From Duganella sp. CF458 (GTDB lineage: Bacteria; Pseudomonadota; Gammaproteobacteria; Burkholderiales; Burkholderiaceae_D): a stretch of DNA of 64,000 nt. Positions 1 through 9,390 of the stretch are shown piece by piece (position 1 is the stretch's first letter; each line of letters starts with the position of its first letter). Both the position numbers and the translations under genes were made by a program. Under the pieces are notes generated by a model. The model was not told the DNA's origin, made no database searches, and saw only the letters and a program-made list of their open reading frames with translations. The stretch covers positions 1-64,000 of the forward strand of contig NZ_FOOF01000024.1 in assembly GCF_900113115.1 (NCBI RefSeq). Reading direction: 5' to 3'.

Positions 1-101
1 CTTCCACTCTGTTCGGTGAGACCTTGCCCCGCCGCCTTCAGAATCCTAATATCTTTTTCTAAAGGTGCAGATTCAATATACGAGCTCTGGCAATCGGACA
101 T
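1..101 (-). CDS. Partial N-terminus of an unknown protein (runs off left edge)
   Basis: An open frame reads leftwards from an ATG at 101 to the edge and gives at least 33 residues, beginning MSDCQSSYIE and continuing through LEKDIRILKAAGQGL. The ATG is preceded on the minus strand by GAGGAAC at a good ribosome-binding distance. It lies 43 bp downstream of the stop of the cyclic-di-GMP gene on the same strand. Nothing in the visible part identifies a family. A chance open frame is possible because so little is seen. Confidence 0.45.
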   Translation of the reverse strand, partial: MSDCQSSYIESAPLEKDIRILKAAGQGLTEQSG

Positions 102-144
102 TAAGTTCCTCGAGAAGCCAGAGCTGACCCCGACTTTCAAACCT

Positions 145-3100
145 CTAGGCACTGACGAGCTGTTCCGGCAGGAGTAGGGCTTCGAAGTCGGCTACCGGCA
201 AGGGCGTGCCGAACAGGTAGCCCTGGAAGGCGCGGCAGCCCTGGCGTGCCAGGTAGTTCTTCTGCTCGAGCGATTCGACGCCTTCCGCAATCGCAGACAA
301 CCCCATGCTGTCGGCTAGCGTCAGGATGGTCTTGGTGATGGCGGCGTCGTCGGCGTTGTGCAGGATGTCGCGCACGAACGAGCGGTCGATCTTCAATTGG
401 CAGAGCGGCAGGCGTTTCAGGTAGGCCAGCGAGGAATAGCCGGTGCCGAAATCGTCCAGCGAGATGCCGATGCCGGCTGCCTTCAGCAGCGCCATCTTGC
501 CGATCGAGGCTTCCACGTCGTCCAGCAGCAAGCCTTCGGTCAGTTCCAGCTTCAGCAAGCGCGGCGAAGCGCCGCTGCGCAGCAGCGCGCCCATCACCTG
601 CTCGACGAAATCGGCCTGGTAGAACTGGCGCGGGCTGACGTTCACCGCCAATTCCAGCGCGGCTGTCGCCGGGTGGCGCGACCAGGCCACTAACTGGGTG
701 CATGCTTGCTCCAGCACCCAACCGCCAAGCGGCAGGATCAGGCTCGACGCTTCGGCCGCTGCAATGAACTGCATCGGCGGCACCAGGCCGCGAATCGGGT
801 GCTGCCAGCGCAGCAGCGCTTCTGCGCCGGTGATGCGGCCTTCGGCGTCGACTTGCGGCTGGTAGTGCAGGATGAACTGCTGCAGCGACAGGCCTTGGCG
901 CAGGTCCGCATCGAGTGCGGCACGCGCGCTGACCACGGTCTGCATGGCGGGGTCGAAGAAGCACATGGTGTTGCGGCCGGCTGCCTTGGCCTGGTACATC
1001 GCGAGGTCGGTCTGCTTGAGAAGGTCTTCCAGGCTTTCCTGTTCGCCGCGGAACACCGTGATGCCGACGCTGGAAGTGCAGCTATGCTGGTGCGGGCCCA
1101 TGACGTACGGCTCGTTCTGGCGTGCCAGCAGCTTGGCGCCGATGGCACGCGCCTGCTCGGCTGCCAGTTCGGTATCGTCGGACAGGTTCTCCAGCATGAT
1201 CACGAATTCGTCGCCGCCCAGGCGCGCCACGGTGTCGCTCTCGCGCACGCAGCCGACGAAGCGGCGCGCGGCCTGCTGCAACAGCATGTCGCCCACGTTA
1301 TGGCCCAGCGTGTCGTTGAGGTCCTTGAAGTTGTCCAGGTCGATGAACAGTAGGGCACCGCACTGGCCGGTACGCGCGCTGGACGCCAGCGCGTGCTGCA
1401 AGCGATCCATCAGGCAGCGCCGGTTCGGCAACTGGGTCAGGAAATCGAATAGCGCCAGGTTGCGGATTTCCTGCTCCGAAGCCTTGCGTTCGGTGATGTC
1501 GGTCAGCGCGCACACATGGTGGGTGATTTCGCCGGCGGCATCGCGCACGGCCGTGACCACCAGCCAGCATGGGAAGCGCGCGCCGCCCTTGCGTAGTTGC
1601 CATACCTCGCCCTGCCACGCACCGTGCGCCGCCACGCCATCCCAGATGCGCTGTTGCAGGGCGGGTTCGTCGCACACCAGCAATTCGCGGTCCAGGGCAT
1701 CGCGCTCGGAAAAGCCGGTGATGTCGGTGTAGGCCCGGTTCACGCGCAGGATCATATGGTCTGCATCGGTGATGGCCATGCCTTCCAGCGATTCGAAGGC
1801 GGTGGCGGCGACGCGCAGGTCGGCGTCGGCCTTCTGTTTCTCGCGCAGGTAGAGCGCGGTCGCAGTGGCGGCAGCCACCAGCATGCTGCCGGCAAATTCG
1901 ATCAGCATGAACAGCCAGAAGCGGCGCGTGCCCTGGTGTAGCAGGGCAGGTAAAGGCCGGGGAACGGTGACCGATAAGCTGCCGTCGGATAGCGGCCGGG
2001 TTGCCAGCACGCTGGGCACGCGCGCGTTGGCAATGCGGGAAACGGCCGGCATTGCGGCGTCCCAGGGTTCCAGTGCGATGCTGGCGAATGTCTCGCGTCC
2101 ATACCGCTGGCGGCGCTGCCCTGGGTCCAGCCGGTTCACGCGGGCGGAAGGCAGGGCTTGGTGGCGCAGGGCAGCGTTGGCAGAGTGGATGATCACGCCA
2201 TTGGGGTCGCTTACCCAGGCTTGCGAGGGTCCGGCCATGGCGGCCAATGCGCCGGCATTCAGCTTGACCACGGCAACGCCAAGGAATCTTCCGCCATCGC
2301 GCACTGCATGGGCATAGTACAGGGCGCCCGATAGCCCGTCGCGCCCGACGCCATACTGTTGCCCCTCTTCGCTGGCGTGCGACTGGATGTAGTAGTCGCG
2401 GTTGGCGAAATTGCGGCCTACATAGAAGTCGGCTTCGGCCAGGTTGCTGGTAGCGATGCAGGTGCCGTTGGCGTCGAGTACAAACATGCTGTCCACCTTC
2501 AGTGCGCGTGCAGTTTGCGCCAGCCGTTCGTTGGATGACTGGTCCGCGGCGCCCTGTATTGCAATGCTGCGGATACCCGCATCGCGCGCCAGCATCAATG
2601 CAAAGCCGCGCAGGCGTGCCGTGCTTTCCTCGATGCTGCTGGCCACATTGTCCGCCTGGACCTGCGCCACCTGCAGCTCGTGCTGATACAGGTCTTCGGA
2701 CATGCGATGCTGGAGATAGCTGGCGCCCAGCCAGGCGATCAGGCTCCAGCCGATGATCAATGTGGCCACGAGACGATAGGAGCGCTCAAAGGTGAACAGG
2801 CGGCGCTTACCGACATACGTGGCGACGATGGTGACCACGATCAGCAGGCTGGTAAACACCAGGACCGAAGCTGCCAGGATGCTGGGGCTGATATGCGCCG
2901 ATTCGGCGGCGTTCGCCGCTGCGTTGCCGCCGCGGTTGTCGCGCACAAAATAGGCGGCGGCCATCGCGGTGTAGTGCATGCACGCCACGGCCAAGCCCAT
3001 CACCACGGAACTCCACAGCGGGGAGGCCCAGCGTCCTTTCAGGCGCGCCAGCCGGAACTTGAGCCACAGCGCCAGTGTCGCCATCGCTACCGCCACCGCA

Positions 3101-3588
3101 ATCGATAACAGGAACAGGCGCAGGTCATACTTGATCATGCCGTCGAATTGCATGGCGGCCATGCCGGTGTAGTGCATGGCGCCGATGCCCGCACCCAGCA
3201 GCGTACCGGCTATCCACAGCCGCGGCGTGTTTGGCGGGCCCTGGCTGATCACGTGCAGAGCCAGTCCACTGGCCAGCATGCCGGGTACGGTGGACAGCAG
3301 CGTGAGGCCGGCGTCGTAACTGTTCGTGCAGGGCAGGGTGAAGGCCAGCATGCCGACGAAATGCATGGCCCAGATGCCCAGGCCAAGGCAGCCGCCGCCC
3401 GCCGCCAGCCACCCTGCGCGGCGTGCCGGACTCGCTGCGGAAGGCAGCAACTGCGCCACCAGCAGCGCAGCATAGGAAGCGAAGATGGCGACGGCCACGG
3501 ACAGGATGACCAGCACGGGATCGTAATGGCCAAGGTAAAGCACACTGCTGTCGGGCGCGCCGAGAACGAGGATCAGGTAGTCGAACAT
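145..3588 (-). CDS. MHYT sensor with PAS, GGDEF and EAL domains (c-di-GMP turnover)
   Basis: Inner-membrane signalling protein of about 1147 residues. The N-terminal ~230 residues hold three MHYT repeats (GxWAMHF near 74, AMHYTGMAAM near 136, CMHYTAMAAA near 203), a membrane module proposed to bind a diatomic gas through copper. A periplasmic CACHE-like segment between two more membrane helices follows, then PAS (~600-720), GGDEF with intact GGDEF near 791 and EAL with EALLRW near 922. Both catalytic signatures look intact, so synthesis and breakdown of c-di-GMP are both possible. The start at MFDYLILVLG was preferred over an upstream ATG that would add 16 non-membrane residues. The next gene upstream on this strand begins 80 bp away from it at its far end, and no operon partner is clear. 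Confidence 0.93.
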   Translation of the reverse strand: MFDYLILVLGAPDSSVLYLGHYDPVLVILSVAVAIFASYAALLVAQLLPSAASPARRAGWLAAGGGCLGLGIWAMHFVGMLAFTLPCTNSYDAGLTLLSTVPGMLASGLALHVISQGPPNTPRLWIAGTLLGAGIGAMHYTGMAAMQFDGMIKYDLRLFLLSIAVAVAMATLALWLKFRLARLKGRWASPLWSSVVMGLAVACMHYTAMAAAYFVRDNRGGNAAANAAESAHISPSILAASVLVFTSLLIVVTIVATYVGKRRLFTFERSYRLVATLIIGWSLIAWLGASYLQHRMSEDLYQHELQVAQVQADNVASSIEESTARLRGFALMLARDAGIRSIAIQGAADQSSNERLAQTARALKVDSMFVLDANGTCIATSNLAEADFYVGRNFANRDYYIQSHASEEGQQYGVGRDGLSGALYYAHAVRDGGRFLGVAVVKLNAGALAAMAGPSQAWVSDPNGVIIHSANAALRHQALPSARVNRLDPGQRRQRYGRETFASIALEPWDAAMPAVSRIANARVPSVLATRPLSDGSLSVTVPRPLPALLHQGTRRFWLFMLIEFAGSMLVAAATATALYLREKQKADADLRVAATAFESLEGMAITDADHMILRVNRAYTDITGFSERDALDRELLVCDEPALQQRIWDGVAAHGAWQGEVWQLRKGGARFPCWLVVTAVRDAAGEITHHVCALTDITERKASEQEIRNLALFDFLTQLPNRRCLMDRLQHALASSARTGQCGALLFIDLDNFKDLNDTLGHNVGDMLLQQAARRFVGCVRESDTVARLGGDEFVIMLENLSDDTELAAEQARAIGAKLLARQNEPYVMGPHQHSCTSSVGITVFRGEQESLEDLLKQTDLAMYQAKAAGRNTMCFFDPAMQTVVSARAALDADLRQGLSLQQFILHYQPQVDAEGRITGAEALLRWQHPIRGLVPPMQFIAAAEASSLILPLGGWVLEQACTQLVAWSRHPATAALELAVNVSPRQFYQADFVEQVMGALLRSGASPRLLKLELTEGLLLDDVEASIGKMALLKAAGIGISLDDFGTGYSSLAYLKRLPLCQLKIDRSFVRDILHNADDAAITKTILTLADSMGLSAIAEGVESLEQKNYLARQGCRAFQGYLFGTPLPVADFEALLLPEQLVSA

Positions 3589-3667
3589 TGCGACCCTTAT
3601 CGGTATGTATTGCAGTGTGGACAGCGCTCTCCTCAATCTAGCAGAAAAAAATCCCCACAGATATCAA

Positions 3668-3976
3668 CTACTTAAAGGCAAGATACTGCGCAGCGAGGGT
3701 GCCGACCAGGCGGCGGCCTTGGTTGCTGCCTGCAATCCACTCTTCCGGTGGGAACAGGTCGAACAATCCGACCTTGGCCACCGTTGGGATGGCGGCCTCC
3801 AGTTGCTGTTCAATATCGCCACGCTCGCCAGAGTTGTAGAGGTCGATATTGCGCAACATCGTGGCGACGGTGCCGGTTTGGACCTTGCTGCCATCCTTTA
3901 GCTGCACCAGCGGTAGGGATTCGCCGTCGGCGAGGATCTTTTGGTTGATAGCGGCGAGATTATTTTGCGTATTCAT
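3668..3976 (-). CDS. Small conserved-looking protein of unknown function
   Basis: A 102-residue soluble protein starting MNTQNNLAAINQ. The start is fixed by an AAAGGAG ribosome-binding site 7 bases before the ATG; a longer frame to 4087 lacks such a site and adds Arg/Gly-rich sequence. The visible core is LKDGSKVQTGTVATMLRNI followed by an acidic helix and a short C-terminal helix. No signal peptide, membrane segment or cysteine is present. The gene is divergent from the acetyltransferase at 4107. I do not recognise a characterised family. Confidence 0.8.
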   Translation of the reverse strand: MNTQNNLAAINQKILADGESLPLVQLKDGSKVQTGTVATMLRNIDLYNSGERGDIEQQLEAAIPTVAKVGLFDLFPPEEWIAGSNQGRRLVGTLAAQYLAFK

Positions 3977-4056
3977 CGTTGCTCCTTTCGTGTGAGTGAG
4001 GCGCATATTCGCACGTTCAAGCGCACCTTCAAGGCCCCTCCCGCCACCTTGGCGGT

Positions 4057-4077
4057 TTCGCGACAACATGTGGCGAA
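4057..4077. promoter_or_regulatory. Imperfect palindrome between divergent genes
   Basis: TTCGCGACA-ACA-TGTGGCGAA forms two 9-base arms matching at 8 of 9 positions. It sits between the divergent starts at 3976 and 4107, with a TACAAT box (4092-4097) 15 bp to its right that could be the -10 of the acetyltransferase gene. Position and symmetry suit an operator, but no regulator is assigned. Confidence 0.3.
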
Positions 4078-4106
4078 AACCCATCATTCAGTACAATGCT
4101 GGCACC

Positions 4107-4616
4107 ATGCATACCAGACTTTTGACACCCGGCGACGCCGCCGTCTACCATTCCCTGCGCCTGGAAGGCCTGCGCGAAGCGCCAACTGCATTCACTGCGA
4201 GCCTTGAAGAAGAGTCCACCACACCGCTGAGTGAAATCGCTCGACGCCTGTCGCCGGGATCGGGACGCGACTATCTTGGCGTGTTCGATGGCGAGGCGCT
4301 GATTGCAATCGCGCGTGTGGACCGCGATAGCAGTCCGAAGCAGCGGCACCGCGCACATATCCGTGGCGTGTACGTGGCCACCGCACATCGCGGCAAAGGC
4401 GCCGCCCGCCAGCTGATGGAATGCGCGCTGGACTGCGCCGCTTCTCTGCAAGGTGTAACCCATGTGAGCCTCGCCGTCACTGCCGGTAACGAGCCCGCAC
4501 AAAAACTATATGAATCATTGGGCTTCAATGCCTGGGGTTACGAACCGGCCGCGCTGATCGTCGACGGTGTGATGTACGATGAGATCCCCATGACCAAGGT
4601 GTTGGTGAATACCTGA
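4107..4616 (+). CDS. GNAT-family N-acetyltransferase
   Basis: A 169-residue cytosolic protein with the GNAT fold. Motif A is seen as RGVYVATAHRGKGAARQLME, with the acetyl-CoA pyrophosphate loop (RGKGAA). The C-terminal motif NEPAQKLYESLGFNAWGYEP is the usual motif B with the Tyr and GF turn. The start MHTRLLTPGD aligns with the first beta strand; a longer frame from 3996 has no ribosome-binding site and adds Arg/Pro-rich residues. The acceptor substrate (amino acid, antibiotic or protein N-terminus) cannot be told from sequence. Confidence 0.9.
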   Translation: MHTRLLTPGDAAVYHSLRLEGLREAPTAFTASLEEESTTPLSEIARRLSPGSGRDYLGVFDGEALIAIARVDRDSSPKQRHRAHIRGVYVATAHRGKGAARQLMECALDCAASLQGVTHVSLAVTAGNEPAQKLYESLGFNAWGYEPAALIVDGVMYDEIPMTKVLVNT

Positions 4617-4630
4617 TTAGCGGCCATAGA

Positions 4631-4786
4631 CTTCAGTCATACCTTCGTTATGAAGTTCGTGTCCGCCGCCTGGCAATCATCAAGTTGGATCTACAAACTT
4701 TGGAACTGCACGATGTTTTAGATCTCATTCCCGATGAAGGTACGGAGAAAGCAAAACTACCCGCGAATAAGAAGCGTACAGAATGA
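4631..4786 (+). pseudogene. Possible 3' remnant of a lost gene
   Basis: The frame ending in TGA at 4784-4786 reads coherently as LQSYLRYEVRVRRLAIIKL and then an acidic/hydrophobic segment ending PANKKRTE. It has no ATG, GTG or usable start near its beginning and runs back into the acetyltransferase gene out of frame. Its stop overlaps the next start as ATGA, the normal spacing of coupled bacterial genes. I infer the tail of a gene whose front was deleted when the acetyltransferase came to lie beside it. Confidence 0.3.
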
Positions 4787-5220
4787 CTAAACTGATAAAC
4801 GATATCCTTTCTGGTGACGCGACCAGGGTCTGGTCGATCGCATGCGCGATCATCAAGCTTCGCGACACCGCCGAACTGGATGCACTCGCATCGATTCTCG
4901 ACGAGATTACGTCCAGTACCAAGAATCTGGAGCTTGGGGGAATGTTGATCCCTAACGACAAACATCTGCAGTTTGCGCTTCGGAAGTTGCGTTATCACCG
5001 GGACGGTGAAGGGTGCCTGTGCCGCCTTTATCCCGAGTACATGATGTTTGACCCGAAAGACGAGCAAGCTGCAGGGAACGTAAGCATCGACGGAATCACC
5101 TACCTTGACGGTAACTGGATCGACTTCTATCGTTGTTCATGCAGCATTTGCGGATCAGCCTTCAAAGTCGAGGAGCGGGAATATCACTATACATGGTGGG
5201 GTTGGCGGCGCTTGGCTTGA
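4783..5220 (+). CDS. Unknown protein with a CxC and CSCSICG cysteine cluster
   Basis: A 145-residue soluble protein. The N-terminal half is helical. The C-terminal half has GCLCRLYPEYMMFDPKDE and, later, FYRCSCSICGSAFKVEEREY, so five cysteines in short clusters could bind zinc. It ends with the Trp-rich WWGWRRL. Its ATG overlaps the stop of the preceding remnant, suggesting it was once the second gene of a coupled pair. The size and pairing resemble immunity proteins, but nothing proves that. No family recognised. Confidence 0.75.
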   Translation: MTKLINDILSGDATRVWSIACAIIKLRDTAELDALASILDEITSSTKNLELGGMLIPNDKHLQFALRKLRYHRDGEGCLCRLYPEYMMFDPKDEQAAGNVSIDGITYLDGNWIDFYRCSCSICGSAFKVEEREYHYTWWGWRRLA

Positions 5221-5270
5221 CCTGGATCTGGCCAGCACGGGAAAGTACCGACCGCGATGCGCATCACGTT

Positions 5271-6194
5271 TCACAGCAGCTTGATGACCGCCACACCAGC
5301 TAACAGCAGCACGACGCCGGCAAGCCGCAGTGCCGAGACATCGCGTTTAGGCAGCCGGAACCAGCCATGCCGGTCGACGAAGACAGACGCCACTTGCTGG
5401 CCAGCCACTGTCAGCCCGACTGCCGCCGACGCGCCGATGACCGGAATCGCGGTGAACACAGTGGTCACGTAGATCGCGCCGGCAAAGCCGCCCAGCCACC
5501 CCCACCAAGGCATGGCCGGCAGGCCTTGCAGCGTAGGCGCCGGTGTACGCAGAACCGCGGCGGAGAACAGCAGCGCCGCGGCCATCGACAGCGTAGCGAC
5601 GAGGAAGCTCACGGCGCCCACGACGAATGGCGCACCGAGATCATGCCGCAACAACCCATTCACCACACCCTGTACCGGAAGAACCGCTCCGGCCAGAAGT
5701 GCGAGAACGATCCAGCCGGCCTTGCCGGCGACTGGCTGCGATTGCTGGCCGGACTGCCCCTTCACGATGATCGCGGCACCCGCCAGGATCGCCAGCATTC
5801 CGACGGCAAGCGGCGCATCGATGCTACGCGGCGAACCGCCAGCCAATCCCGTGACGTCGAGCGCAAATGAAGCCAGCATCTGGCCCGCGATGAAAAGGCC
5901 TACCGAAACGATCGCTCCGAGGCGTGGAAACAGCAGGATCGTCGAAACGACATAAAAGGCGCTCGCCACTCCGCCGACCGCATGCCACCAAGGCACATGG
6001 GGCAAGGCTGCAACCGCGGTCAGCGTTCCAGTGAACAGGGCGAGCACCAGCAAAGCAAGCGTACCTACCGATAATTGCAGCGTGGTTGCGGCAAAGGGGC
6101 TGCCCGTGGCTTTCGACAGTTGGGCATTGGCGCCCGCCTGCACCGCAAGCAGGCCGCCGGCAAGAAGTGAAGCGGGGATCAGAAGGGTTTCCAT
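5271..6194 (-). CDS. YdcZ/DUF606-type membrane transporter (two fused halves)
   Basis: A 307-residue inner-membrane protein with about ten hydrophobic helices. It contains two copies of the YdcZ (DUF606) unit: the first has PHVPWWHAVGGVASAFYVVS and the second has LPAMPWWGWLGGFAGAIYV, and both end in a GQ-containing helix (LFIAGQMLAS; LTVAGQQVAS). This duplicated form belongs to the drug/metabolite transporter superfamily; the substrate is unknown. The start METLLIPASL leads directly into the first helix. It is divergent from the secreted protein at 6453. Confidence 0.88.
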   Translation of the reverse strand: METLLIPASLLAGGLLAVQAGANAQLSKATGSPFAATTLQLSVGTLALLVLALFTGTLTAVAALPHVPWWHAVGGVASAFYVVSTILLFPRLGAIVSVGLFIAGQMLASFALDVTGLAGGSPRSIDAPLAVGMLAILAGAAIIVKGQSGQQSQPVAGKAGWIVLALLAGAVLPVQGVVNGLLRHDLGAPFVVGAVSFLVATLSMAAALLFSAAVLRTPAPTLQGLPAMPWWGWLGGFAGAIYVTTVFTAIPVIGASAAVGLTVAGQQVASVFVDRHGWFRLPKRDVSALRLAGVVLLLAGVAVIKLL

Positions 6195-6452
6195 GCATGG
6201 CCTCCATTAAGAATGTGGGTGACGATGGCGCCCACTTTAGGCCATGCTTTATTGCATGAAAATTCCAAATAATTGCTTATGAGTTATGCAAATTTGCAGA
6301 TGCCGTGCGGGCATGATCTGCCTTCAACGACCTCGTTCTGCTCTGAGTCAGGCAGTGTCAGAAACCTACGGACGGCACCAGCCACAATTTGAACCGGGTG
6401 GATAAATCACCTCGGGCACTTTCCACAACCACTACTTTCGAAAGGGATTCCT

Positions 6453-6926
6453 ATGAAAACCCTGCGCCAAATTGCAGCTCAACCGAAATACTTCGTCGTC
6501 AACCTGGCGTCGATCGTGATGTCGCTAGTGTTGGTTGCTTTCATGCCGACCGTTGCACTCGCGGCCCCGCCAGCCACCGTGGCCTCGTGCCAGGGCATCA
6601 AGGATGCATATCCCATCCTCGGGACACAATGCGAGAACGCCTACGCAAACATCAATCACGCGCCCGGCACGGCAGCAGATCGCTCAACGACCTTCGGTGC
6701 AAGGCGAACCGTCTTGCAGATTTTCCGGAAGGCGCTTCTGTGTAATGGGATGTACGGCGCAACCTCGCAAGCGCAGCAGCTATTCAGGAATGGAGAACAA
6801 GGCCATCTGGATGCCATTGCCAACCTCCGTACGGCGATGGTGGCCGTACCTGATCCGACTATCCCCACAGCCTTCACTGCGACCGACCTGAATGCGATCT
6901 CGATGACCAAGCAGCAATGTAAGTGA
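6453..6926 (+). CDS. Secreted protein of unknown function
   Basis: A 157-residue protein with an extended signal peptide: about 20 polar residues (MKTLRQIAAQPKYFVVNL), then the hydrophobic core SIVMSLVLVAFMPTVALAA with a likely cut after ALA (residues 35-37). The mature part has four cysteines (SCQG, QCEN, LCNG and the C-terminal QQCK), consistent with two disulphides in the periplasm or outside the cell. AAAGGGA precedes the ATG. A strong hairpin follows the gene at 6951-6982. No family recognised. Confidence 0.8.
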   Translation: MKTLRQIAAQPKYFVVNLASIVMSLVLVAFMPTVALAAPPATVASCQGIKDAYPILGTQCENAYANINHAPGTAADRSTTFGARRTVLQIFRKALLCNGMYGATSQAQQLFRNGEQGHLDAIANLRTAMVAVPDPTIPTAFTATDLNAISMTKQQCK

Positions 6927-6950
6927 AAGACGCGCCGAACCGGCGCAGCG

Positions 6951-6982
6951 ATCGGGCGGAAATGTAGATGTTTCCGCCCGAT
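6951..6982. terminator. Perfect 12-bp hairpin between convergent genes
   Basis: ATCGGGCGGAAA and TTTCCGCCCGAT form a perfect 12-bp stem with an 8-base loop. It lies 25 bp past the secreted-protein stop and 7 bp before the uvrD stop on the other strand, where a shared bidirectional terminator would sit. There is no long T run on either side beyond the AAA/TTT at the stem tip. Confidence 0.6.
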
Positions 6983-6988
6983 GCTGGA

Positions 6989-9295
6989 TCAAATCCGTTC
7001 CAGCTTGGCCACCGAGAGGTCGAGTACCTTCATGCCGAAGGAGCCGAAATTGATTTGCGCCCGGCAGTTGGCTCCGCTGCCTTCGAGGTTGACGATCACA
7101 CCTTCACCGAACTTGGCGTGGGCGACCGACTCGCCGATGCGCCAGCCGCCGGAAGCGCCGGAGCGTTCGTTCATGCGCGCTGCCAGGCGATTGTCGGCAC
7201 TTGGCACGGACGGCATTTCATCCCATGCCGATTTGCGTGAACCGGTGGAGAACCAGTTGTTCTGCACCCGCGCCGTGAGCCACTTCAGCGATTCTTCCGG
7301 CAATTCGTCGAAGAAGCGCGACTTCATGTTGTAGCGCGTCTGGCCGTGCAACATGCGGGTCTGGCAGAACGACATGTACAGCCTCTTGCGCGCACGCGTG
7401 ATCGCAACGTACATCAGACGGCGCTCTTCCTCCACCCCGCCTTCTTCCTTCGAGCTGCTCTCGTGCGGGAACAGGCCTTCTTCCAGGCCGGTGATGAAGA
7501 CGTTGTCGAATTCCAGGCCCTTGGCCGAGTGCACTGTCATCAGCTGCAGTGCATCCTGGCCTTCCTGCGCCTGGTTGTCGCCAGCTTCAAGCGAAGCGTG
7601 CGACAGGAATGCCGACAGCGGCGACATCACAGTTGCCAACGGTGCATCGGCATCGATGATCTCCACGCCATCGGCAACCACCACCTGGGCGCCAGCGGAG
7701 GCCGAAGCCTGCGGGCCGAGGTGCGCAGGCGCGCCCTGGCCGAAGCCTTCTTCCGACACGAACTGCGTTGCCGCGCTGACCATCTGCTCCAAGTTCTCGA
7801 CGCGGTCGGCGCCTTCCTTCTCGTTCTGGTAATGCTGCAGCAGGCCGGAAGAATCCAGCGTGATCTTCACCAGTTCCGGAAGCGCTAGTTGCTGGGTCTC
7901 GAAACGCACGCCTTCAATCAGCTTGGTGAAGGCGGCAAGCGAGCTGCCAGCCTTGCCGATCATGTAAGGCACGGCGGCATACAGTGAGCAGTTGTAGGTG
8001 GCCGCCGCATTTTGCAATTGTTCGATCGAGCGCGCACCGATGCCGCGCGCCGGGAAGTTCACCACGCGCAGGAAGGCCGAATCATTGTGCGGGTTGTCCA
8101 TCAACTGCAGGTAGGCGATAGCGTGCTTGACCTCGGCGCGCTGGAAGTAGCGCAGGCCGCCGTACACGTGATATGGCATGCCGGCCGAGAACAGCGCATG
8201 TTCGATCACGCGCGACTGTGCATTGGAACGGTACAGGATGGCGATCTCGCGGCGCAGGGCGCCTTCGGCGATCAGCGATTTGGCCTCATCGATGATCCAC
8301 TGCGCTTCCTGCAGGTCCGAGCTGGCTTCATACACGCGCACCTGCTCGCCGTGGCCGGCGTCGGTGCGCAGGTTCTTGCCCAAGCGGCGACTGTTGTTCG
8401 CGATCAGCAGGTTGGCGGAATCCAGGATGTGGCCATGCGAGCGGTAGTTCTGTTCCAGCTTGATCAGGTTCTTGACCTGGAACTCGCTTTCGAAGGCCTG
8501 CATATTGCCCACGTTGGCGCCGCGGAAAGCGTAGATGCTCTGGTCATCGTCGCCCACGGCGAACAGTGCCCCACCGATCGGCGAGGCGTGTCCCGCCATC
8601 AGCTTCAACCAGGCGTACTGCAGGTTATTCGTATCCTGGAACTCGTCGACCAGGATGTGGCGGAATCGCTGCTGGTAGTGCTGGCGCAACGGCTCGTTGC
8701 GGGACAACAGCTCGTAGGTGCGCAGCAGCAGTTCGGCGAAATCCACCACGCCCTCGCGCTGGCACTGGTCGTCATAAAGCTGGTACAACTCGACCAGCTT
8801 GCGCTCCAGCGCGTCGTAGGCCTCCACCTGCGAGGCGCGCAAGCCCTGGTCTTTGTTGTTGTTGATGAAGTACATCACCTGCTTCGGCGGGAACTTCTCA
8901 TCGTCGATATTGTTCGCTTTCAGCAGGCGCTTGATCATCGACAGTTGGTCTTGCGAGTCGAGGATTTGAAAGGTCTGCGGCAGCGCGGCATCCTTGAAGT
9001 GGGTGCGCAGCAAGCGGTTGCACAGGCCGTGGAAGGTACCGATCCACATGCCGCGTGTATTAATCGGTAACATGGCGCTCAGGCGGGTGAGCATTTCCTT
9101 GGCCGCTTTATTGGTAAAGGTCACCGCCAGCACGCCGGCAGGGGAGACCTGGCCAGTCTGGATCAGCCACGCGATACGGGTGGTCAGCACGCGCGTTTTA
9201 CCCGATCCGGCACCGGCCAGGATCAGGGCATTTTGCGGTGGCAGGGTGACTGCTGCGAGTTGTTCGGGATTGAGGTTGTGGAGGAGATTTTGCAT
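6989..9295 (-). CDS. uvrD: UvrD/PcrA-type DNA helicase
   Basis: A 768-residue superfamily 1A 3'-5' helicase used in nucleotide-excision and mismatch repair. The start MQNLLHNLNPEQLAAVTLP carries the Q motif. Walker A is AGAGSGKT, motif Ia is VTFTNKAAKEM, Walker B is LVDEFQDTN, motif III is GDDDQSIYAFRGA, motif IV is LEQNYRS, and motifs V/VI are VHSAKGLEFD and VAITRARKRLY. The C-terminus is the Tudor-like RNA-polymerase-binding domain (GESVAHAKFGEGVIV). The size matches UvrD (about 720-770). It marks the core-genome edge next to the integron-like array. No LexA-box palindrome was seen before the start. Confidence 0.96.
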   Translation of the reverse strand: MQNLLHNLNPEQLAAVTLPPQNALILAGAGSGKTRVLTTRIAWLIQTGQVSPAGVLAVTFTNKAAKEMLTRLSAMLPINTRGMWIGTFHGLCNRLLRTHFKDAALPQTFQILDSQDQLSMIKRLLKANNIDDEKFPPKQVMYFINNNKDQGLRASQVEAYDALERKLVELYQLYDDQCQREGVVDFAELLLRTYELLSRNEPLRQHYQQRFRHILVDEFQDTNNLQYAWLKLMAGHASPIGGALFAVGDDDQSIYAFRGANVGNMQAFESEFQVKNLIKLEQNYRSHGHILDSANLLIANNSRRLGKNLRTDAGHGEQVRVYEASSDLQEAQWIIDEAKSLIAEGALRREIAILYRSNAQSRVIEHALFSAGMPYHVYGGLRYFQRAEVKHAIAYLQLMDNPHNDSAFLRVVNFPARGIGARSIEQLQNAAATYNCSLYAAVPYMIGKAGSSLAAFTKLIEGVRFETQQLALPELVKITLDSSGLLQHYQNEKEGADRVENLEQMVSAATQFVSEEGFGQGAPAHLGPQASASAGAQVVVADGVEIIDADAPLATVMSPLSAFLSHASLEAGDNQAQEGQDALQLMTVHSAKGLEFDNVFITGLEEGLFPHESSSKEEGGVEEERRLMYVAITRARKRLYMSFCQTRMLHGQTRYNMKSRFFDELPEESLKWLTARVQNNWFSTGSRKSAWDEMPSVPSADNRLAARMNERSGASGGWRIGESVAHAKFGEGVIVNLEGSGANCRAQINFGSFGMKVLDLSVAKLERI

Positions 9296-9390
9296 CCCGC
9301 CATTATACCGGCGGAGCGCCTGGAGGGCCGGGAGAGCGGGCGTGGCGGCTCGTTGGTTGGGTCATTGGAGATTGATTGCCTCGGCATTAG

